42,747 bases of DNA from an uncultured Prevotellaceae bacterium (GTDB taxonomy: Bacteria > Bacteroidota > Bacteroidia > Bacteroidales > Muribaculaceae), in the NCBI GenBank assembly GCA_900317835.1, contig ONIL01000021.1:1-42747 (forward strand). Reading direction: 5' to 3'. The notes beneath the pieces are model-generated. The model did no database searches. It was not told the origin of the DNA and was given only the letters and a program-made list of their open reading frames with translations. Every line of letters begins with the position of its first letter. Positions within the stretch are counted from its first letter, which is position 1. A program made the translations under genes and the position numbers. Shown here piece after piece: positions 41,342-42,747 of the stretch.

Positions 41342-42109
41342 ATGAAAATTTACAATTACTTATTTGGATTACTTGCCATCCTACTGATGGCGACAGGCTG
41401 TGGCAAAGAAGATGACCCCGATGTCAAAATCAATCCCCCAGTGTTTAATCTTCAAAAGTCGAGCGCCGTTGAAGCCGTAGACTTGGGTTTGTCGGTCTTG
41501 TGGGCTAATTGCAACATGGGCGCCAGTTCGCCTACTGACTATGGCGGCTATTTCGCATGGGGCGATCCCACAGGGACGCTCTGGTCAAGCGAAGGTATTG
41601 GGTATAACGAAAAAGGCTATACCTGGAACACCGACAACTATGGCGGCAACACTCCAATTAACAATATTAGTGGTACTGCATTGGATGTAGTCACCACTCA
41701 TTGGGGTGACGGATGGCGTGTTCCTACTTATGCCGAAATGAATGAATTGATTGAGAAGTGCCAATGGACACTATTAGAACAAGGCGATAAAAAATGGTTT
41801 GAGGTGATCGGGCCTAATGGCCATAGCATAGCCATGCCCATAGCTGGAATGTATGGTGATGATCCTGAAAAGAATCATGCTCGCTTTCTGTCAGGCCCAT
41901 TTCACACAAATGTTTGTGGTTTCTACTGGACTTCATCTGTTAGTTGGAAACAGAACCAAAACACACGTGGTTACCTGGTGAACCCTGGTGTTGTGACATC
42001 ATGGGCATTTCTGTGTACTTACGATCAAAGTGACATGACTATATATCATGTATTCCACGATCATCTGCGAGCTTTCCACATGTCCATCCGTCCCGTTCAC
42101 GACAAGTAA
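41342..42109 (+). CDS. Lipoprotein: FISUMP-like module only
   Basis: A 255-residue lipoprotein (signal MKIYNYLFGLLAILLMATGC). It consists almost wholly of the FISUMP-like module of its upstream neighbour: AVDLGLSVLWANCNMGA, YGGYFAWGDPTGTLW, VVTTHWGDGWRVPTYAEMNEL, GPNGHSIAMPIAGMYG and HLRAFHMSIRPVHDK. It lacks the N-domain seen in the flanking genes, so module gain or loss has occurred. It starts 13 bases after its neighbour and is co-transcribed with it. Confidence 0.85.
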   Translation: MKIYNYLFGLLAILLMATGCGKEDDPDVKINPPVFNLQKSSAVEAVDLGLSVLWANCNMGASSPTDYGGYFAWGDPTGTLWSSEGIGYNEKGYTWNTDNYGGNTPINNISGTALDVVTTHWGDGWRVPTYAEMNELIEKCQWTLLEQGDKKWFEVIGPNGHSIAMPIAGMYGDDPEKNHARFLSGPFHTNVCGFYWTSSVSWKQNQNTRGYLVNPGVVTSWAFLCTYDQSDMTIYHVFHDHLRAFHMSIRPVHDK

Positions 42110-42229
42110 TTACTGAAAAGGCATTAAACTGAAAGGGCATTTTGCAGTCTAATATTATAGGATGTCATAATGATTATTGTCATGAGACAGAACGCTTTAC
42201 CGAAAGTAATAACCTAAATGTACCTAATT

Positions 42230-42747
42230 ATGAGAAATCTAATGACAAAATTCGAGATGTTCTTATTATTGATAGTGACTGTCGTGATGGTCACCTCGTG
42301 CGGGGACAAGGAGGACGTTGCTGACAGCAGTGACTATTATTACTATCTGGACATCCAGTCTGAAGTTCGTCTTAACTTAAAGGAGGCGGATGAGAGTCAA
42401 GGCACGATGTCTGATAAAGATTATGACCTGCTGTCGAAAACCGTCATGTTCATGCAACAGGCAGTACGGCAGAATAACTCCATGAACGGTGATAACCGCA
42501 CTAGGGAGGCGGCGATGATAACGACTTGCGACAGCCTGTATCGGAACTATGCCGATAAGAATCCCACGAGTAAAGGCTTTCTCATCTGCTATGTCAAGCT
42601 GATCCGCTGCTCCTTATATCCCAATGGAACCATCAAAGATATGCTGCCGATCAAATACTATCGCTTCTGGTATGAGATGCCTGAAGGCTATGGCAACGAT
42701 AATGGCAGTGGTTCGTCCCTTGAAGATTATTTCGGCAAGCCCGATAC
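42230..42747 (+). CDS. Lipoprotein, 5' part of a third array member (cut by window edge)
   Basis: The ATG at 42230 opens a frame that runs off the right edge (172 residues visible). The signal ends VMVTSCGDKEDVADS, closely like the first array member (PSCGDKNDEP). The rest matches that protein's N-domain: YYYLDIQSEVRLNL, TMSDKDYDLLSKTV, AAMITTCDSLYRNYADKNP, LICYVKLIR. The frame ends in SSLEDYFGKPDT, where the first protein has FSLNKPDALEAVDLGL, so a FISUMP-like module probably follows beyond the window. It is easily missed because it has no stop codon here. Confidence 0.85.
   Translation, partial: MRNLMTKFEMFLLLIVTVVMVTSCGDKEDVADSSDYYYYLDIQSEVRLNLKEADESQGTMSDKDYDLLSKTVMFMQQAVRQNNSMNGDNRTREAAMITTCDSLYRNYADKNPTSKGFLICYVKLIRCSLYPNGTIKDMLPIKYYRFWYEMPEGYGNDNGSGSSLEDYFGKPD

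Overview
The window looks like a chromosomal segment of a gut-type Bacteroidales bacterium (Bacteroidota). The evidence is two SusC/SusD-type outer-membrane loci, many lipoproteins with Bacteroidetes-style lipoboxes, almost no Shine-Dalgarno sequences, and repeated promoters of the Bacteroidetes primary-sigma type (TTTG, 19-20 bases, TAnnTTTG). The family is an inference: Muribaculaceae or Prevotellaceae seem most likely. No tRNA, rRNA, insertion sequence, phage gene or CRISPR array was seen.

Layout. 1-2.6 kb: the 3' end of a SusC-type receptor, then SusD and a SusE-like lipoprotein. 2.7-12.1 kb: housekeeping and single genes: a large MscS-type channel, a small lipoprotein, lgt, obg, two paralogous uridine-kinase-like proteins and a secreted metallo-beta-lactamase-fold hydrolase. 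12.2-17.8 kb: a second SusC-SusD operon (minus strand) whose SusC carries a C-terminal coiled coil plus an OmpA-like peptidoglycan-binding domain. The receptor cut by the left edge ends in nearly the same domain. 18.0-25.3 kb: an LTA-synthase-like phosphotransferase co-transcribed with a GH3-family adenylating enzyme, two small exported proteins, a glycosyltransferase and NAD kinase. 25.4-30.2 kb: a minus-strand operon ybeY-mnmG-apt-uvrC. It contains two sites matching the ParB-binding parS consensus, about 1.05 kb apart, one inside uvrC and one directly after mnmG. With mnmG (gidA) alongside, this suggests the segment lies near the replication origin.

30.5-32.0 kb: an NfeD-SPFH membrane-microdomain pair behind a textbook promoter and ending in a perfect 32-base palindrome. 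32.1-34.5 kb: two head-to-head genes for membrane-anchored AraC-type regulators. 34.5-34.9 kb: an AT-rich stretch with one doubtful small ORF. 34.9-37.8 kb: a glycosyltransferase, a GYF-dispanin protein and a DMT-family exporter. 37.8-42.7 kb: a TPR/transmembrane/coiled-coil protein with a C-terminal DNA-binding-like region, divergent from a tandem set of three related lipoproteins, two of which carry Fibrobacter-succinogenes-major-domain-like modules. The third runs off the right edge.

Most promising points: the SusC-OmpA fusions (a TonB-dependent transporter apparently tethered to peptidoglycan), the paired parS sites, the twin palindromes upstream of the susC promoter, the TPR regulator with its lipoprotein array and helically phased promoter repeats, and several promoters so close to their start codons that the mRNAs should be leaderless.
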